23,195 nt of DNA, taken from assembly GCA_017620345.1 (NCBI GenBank), contig JAFZQP010000180.1:1-23195 (forward strand), in the 5' to 3' direction. The stretch is from Lachnospiraceae bacterium (GTDB lineage: Bacteria > Bacillota_A > Clostridia > Lachnospirales > Lachnospiraceae). The notes beneath the pieces are model-generated. The model was not told the DNA's origin. It saw nothing but the letters and a program-made list of their open reading frames with translations, and ran no database searches. The position numbers and the translations under genes were made by a program. This document shows, in pieces, positions 22,792 through 23,195 of this stretch. Numbering within the stretch: position 1 is the stretch's first letter; every line of letters begins with the position of its first letter.

Positions 22792-22814
22792 TACACATTA
22801 TAATTTGGGAGAAA
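22776..22814 (+). promoter_or_regulatory. Promoter embedded in a perfect inverted repeat (fic operator)
   Basis: TTGATA (22776-22781) and TATAAT (22799-22804) are 17 bases apart, close to consensus. TTTCTCCCAA (22782-22791) and TTGGGAGAAA (22805-22814) are perfect 10-bp inverted arms. The left arm fills the spacer and the right arm covers the start site, so a bound dimer would block RNA polymerase. It most likely controls the Fic gene. Confidence 0.7.
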
Positions 22815-22851
22815 AGCGGTGGCGCTTGGGGGAAAGGAGATAGTGGATCGG

Positions 22852-23195
22852 ATGAGAGAATTTGATTATTCAAAACTTGCCGATAGGACATGGGATAACG
22901 AAATTATATCGTATATTTCAAAGATCCATGAGTATAAAGGAAAACAGGAACTCTTTCTCAGGCAGAAACCTGTAGAATTGGAGCGTCTTATTGAGATAGC
23001 AAAGATACAAAGTACGGAAGCTTCCAACCGAATTGAGGGCATTATTACTACAGGATCACGCTTAAAGCAGCTTGTAGCAGATAAAACCACCCCGAAAAAC
23101 AGAGACGAGGAAGAAATATTGGGGTATAGAAATGTTCTTAATCTTGTCCATGAAAACTATGATATGTTGCCTGTTAGGAGCAATTATATTCTTCA
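22852..23195 (+). CDS. Fic family protein, N-terminal part
   Basis: The gene runs off the right edge; 114 residues are visible, beginning MREFDYSKLADRTWDNEI. The segment STEASNRIEGII (residues 54-65) contains the (S/T)xxxE(G/N) inhibitory helix motif of class II Fic proteins, which keeps AMP-transfer activity off through the same chain. The following EEEILGYRNVLNLV is typical of the domain leading into the Fic core; the catalytic HxFx motif lies beyond the window. AAAGGAG (22833-22839) is 12 bases before ATG 22852 and three before an in-frame GTG at 22843. I favour the ATG because homologues start MR(E/K)FxYS. The upstream palindromic promoter suggests tight control. Confidence 0.85.
   Translation, partial: MREFDYSKLADRTWDNEIISYISKIHEYKGKQELFLRQKPVELERLIEIAKIQSTEASNRIEGIITTGSRLKQLVADKTTPKNRDEEEILGYRNVLNLVHENYDMLPVRSNYIL

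Noticed and set aside
1..23195. tRNA and rRNA genes
   Set aside because: I saw no cloverleaf with a T-loop GTTCGA-type motif and CCA end, and no rRNA-like sequence; a computed scan would be needed to exclude them fully.

Overview
The window is a piece of a Firmicutes chromosome, most likely a non-sporulating member of the Lachnospiraceae (Butyrivibrio/Roseburia-like). The gene order nusB-xseA-xseB-dxs-tlyA-nadK-argR-recN is the clostridial housekeeping order. The Asp23 gene, strong AGGAGG-type ribosome binding sites, frequent TTG/GTG starts and AGA/AGG/ATA codon use point the same way. The family assignment is inference; no rRNA or marker gene settles it.

Bases 1-18280 are core chromosome, every gene on the + strand. 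They begin with the 3' part of pnp and its terminator. Next comes an AT-rich 400-base gap with two perfect DnaA boxes and short direct repeats. Then come deoB (phosphopentomutase), prfC (release factor 3) and a transglutaminase-like lipoprotein. A tightly packed cluster follows: asp23, nusB, xseA, xseB, dxs, tlyA, nadK, argR, recN, a membrane-anchored protein of unknown function, a membrane c-di-GMP phosphodiesterase (degenerate GGDEF plus intact EAL) and glgA (glycogen synthase). Many of these genes overlap by 1-14 bases, so they are probably co-transcribed and translationally coupled. Two usual members or neighbours are absent: ispA between xseB and dxs, and spoIVB/spo0A after recN.

Bases 18281-23195 are accessory and more AT-rich. 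A decayed stretch (18281-18812) is interrupted by a complete IS1595-family element (18813-21185, 2373 bp). The element has 24-bp terminal inverted repeats (22/24 matches) and a perfect 8-bp target duplication, ATAAGAAT. Besides its transposase (- strand) it carries a + strand passenger operon: an attenuator-like structured leader, a 60-codon gene of unknown function, a second leader that folds as a three-way junction, a putative antitoxin and a Doc-type Fic toxin whose motif histidine is glutamine. The transposase ribosome binding site sits in an inverted repeat that should silence read-through transcripts only, which suggests IS10/IS50-style protection.

To the right of the element are a rho-independent terminator, a lipoprotein-type choloylglycine-hydrolase-family amidase, a C-terminal relic of a phosphatidylserine decarboxylase on the - strand, and the start of a class II Fic protein. 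That last gene's near-consensus promoter is embedded in a perfect 10-bp inverted repeat, a probable operator. It runs off the right edge.

The strongest candidate for something undescribed is the transposable unit itself: one small IS that moves a toxin-antitoxin pair, two structured leaders and a read-through-protected transposase.
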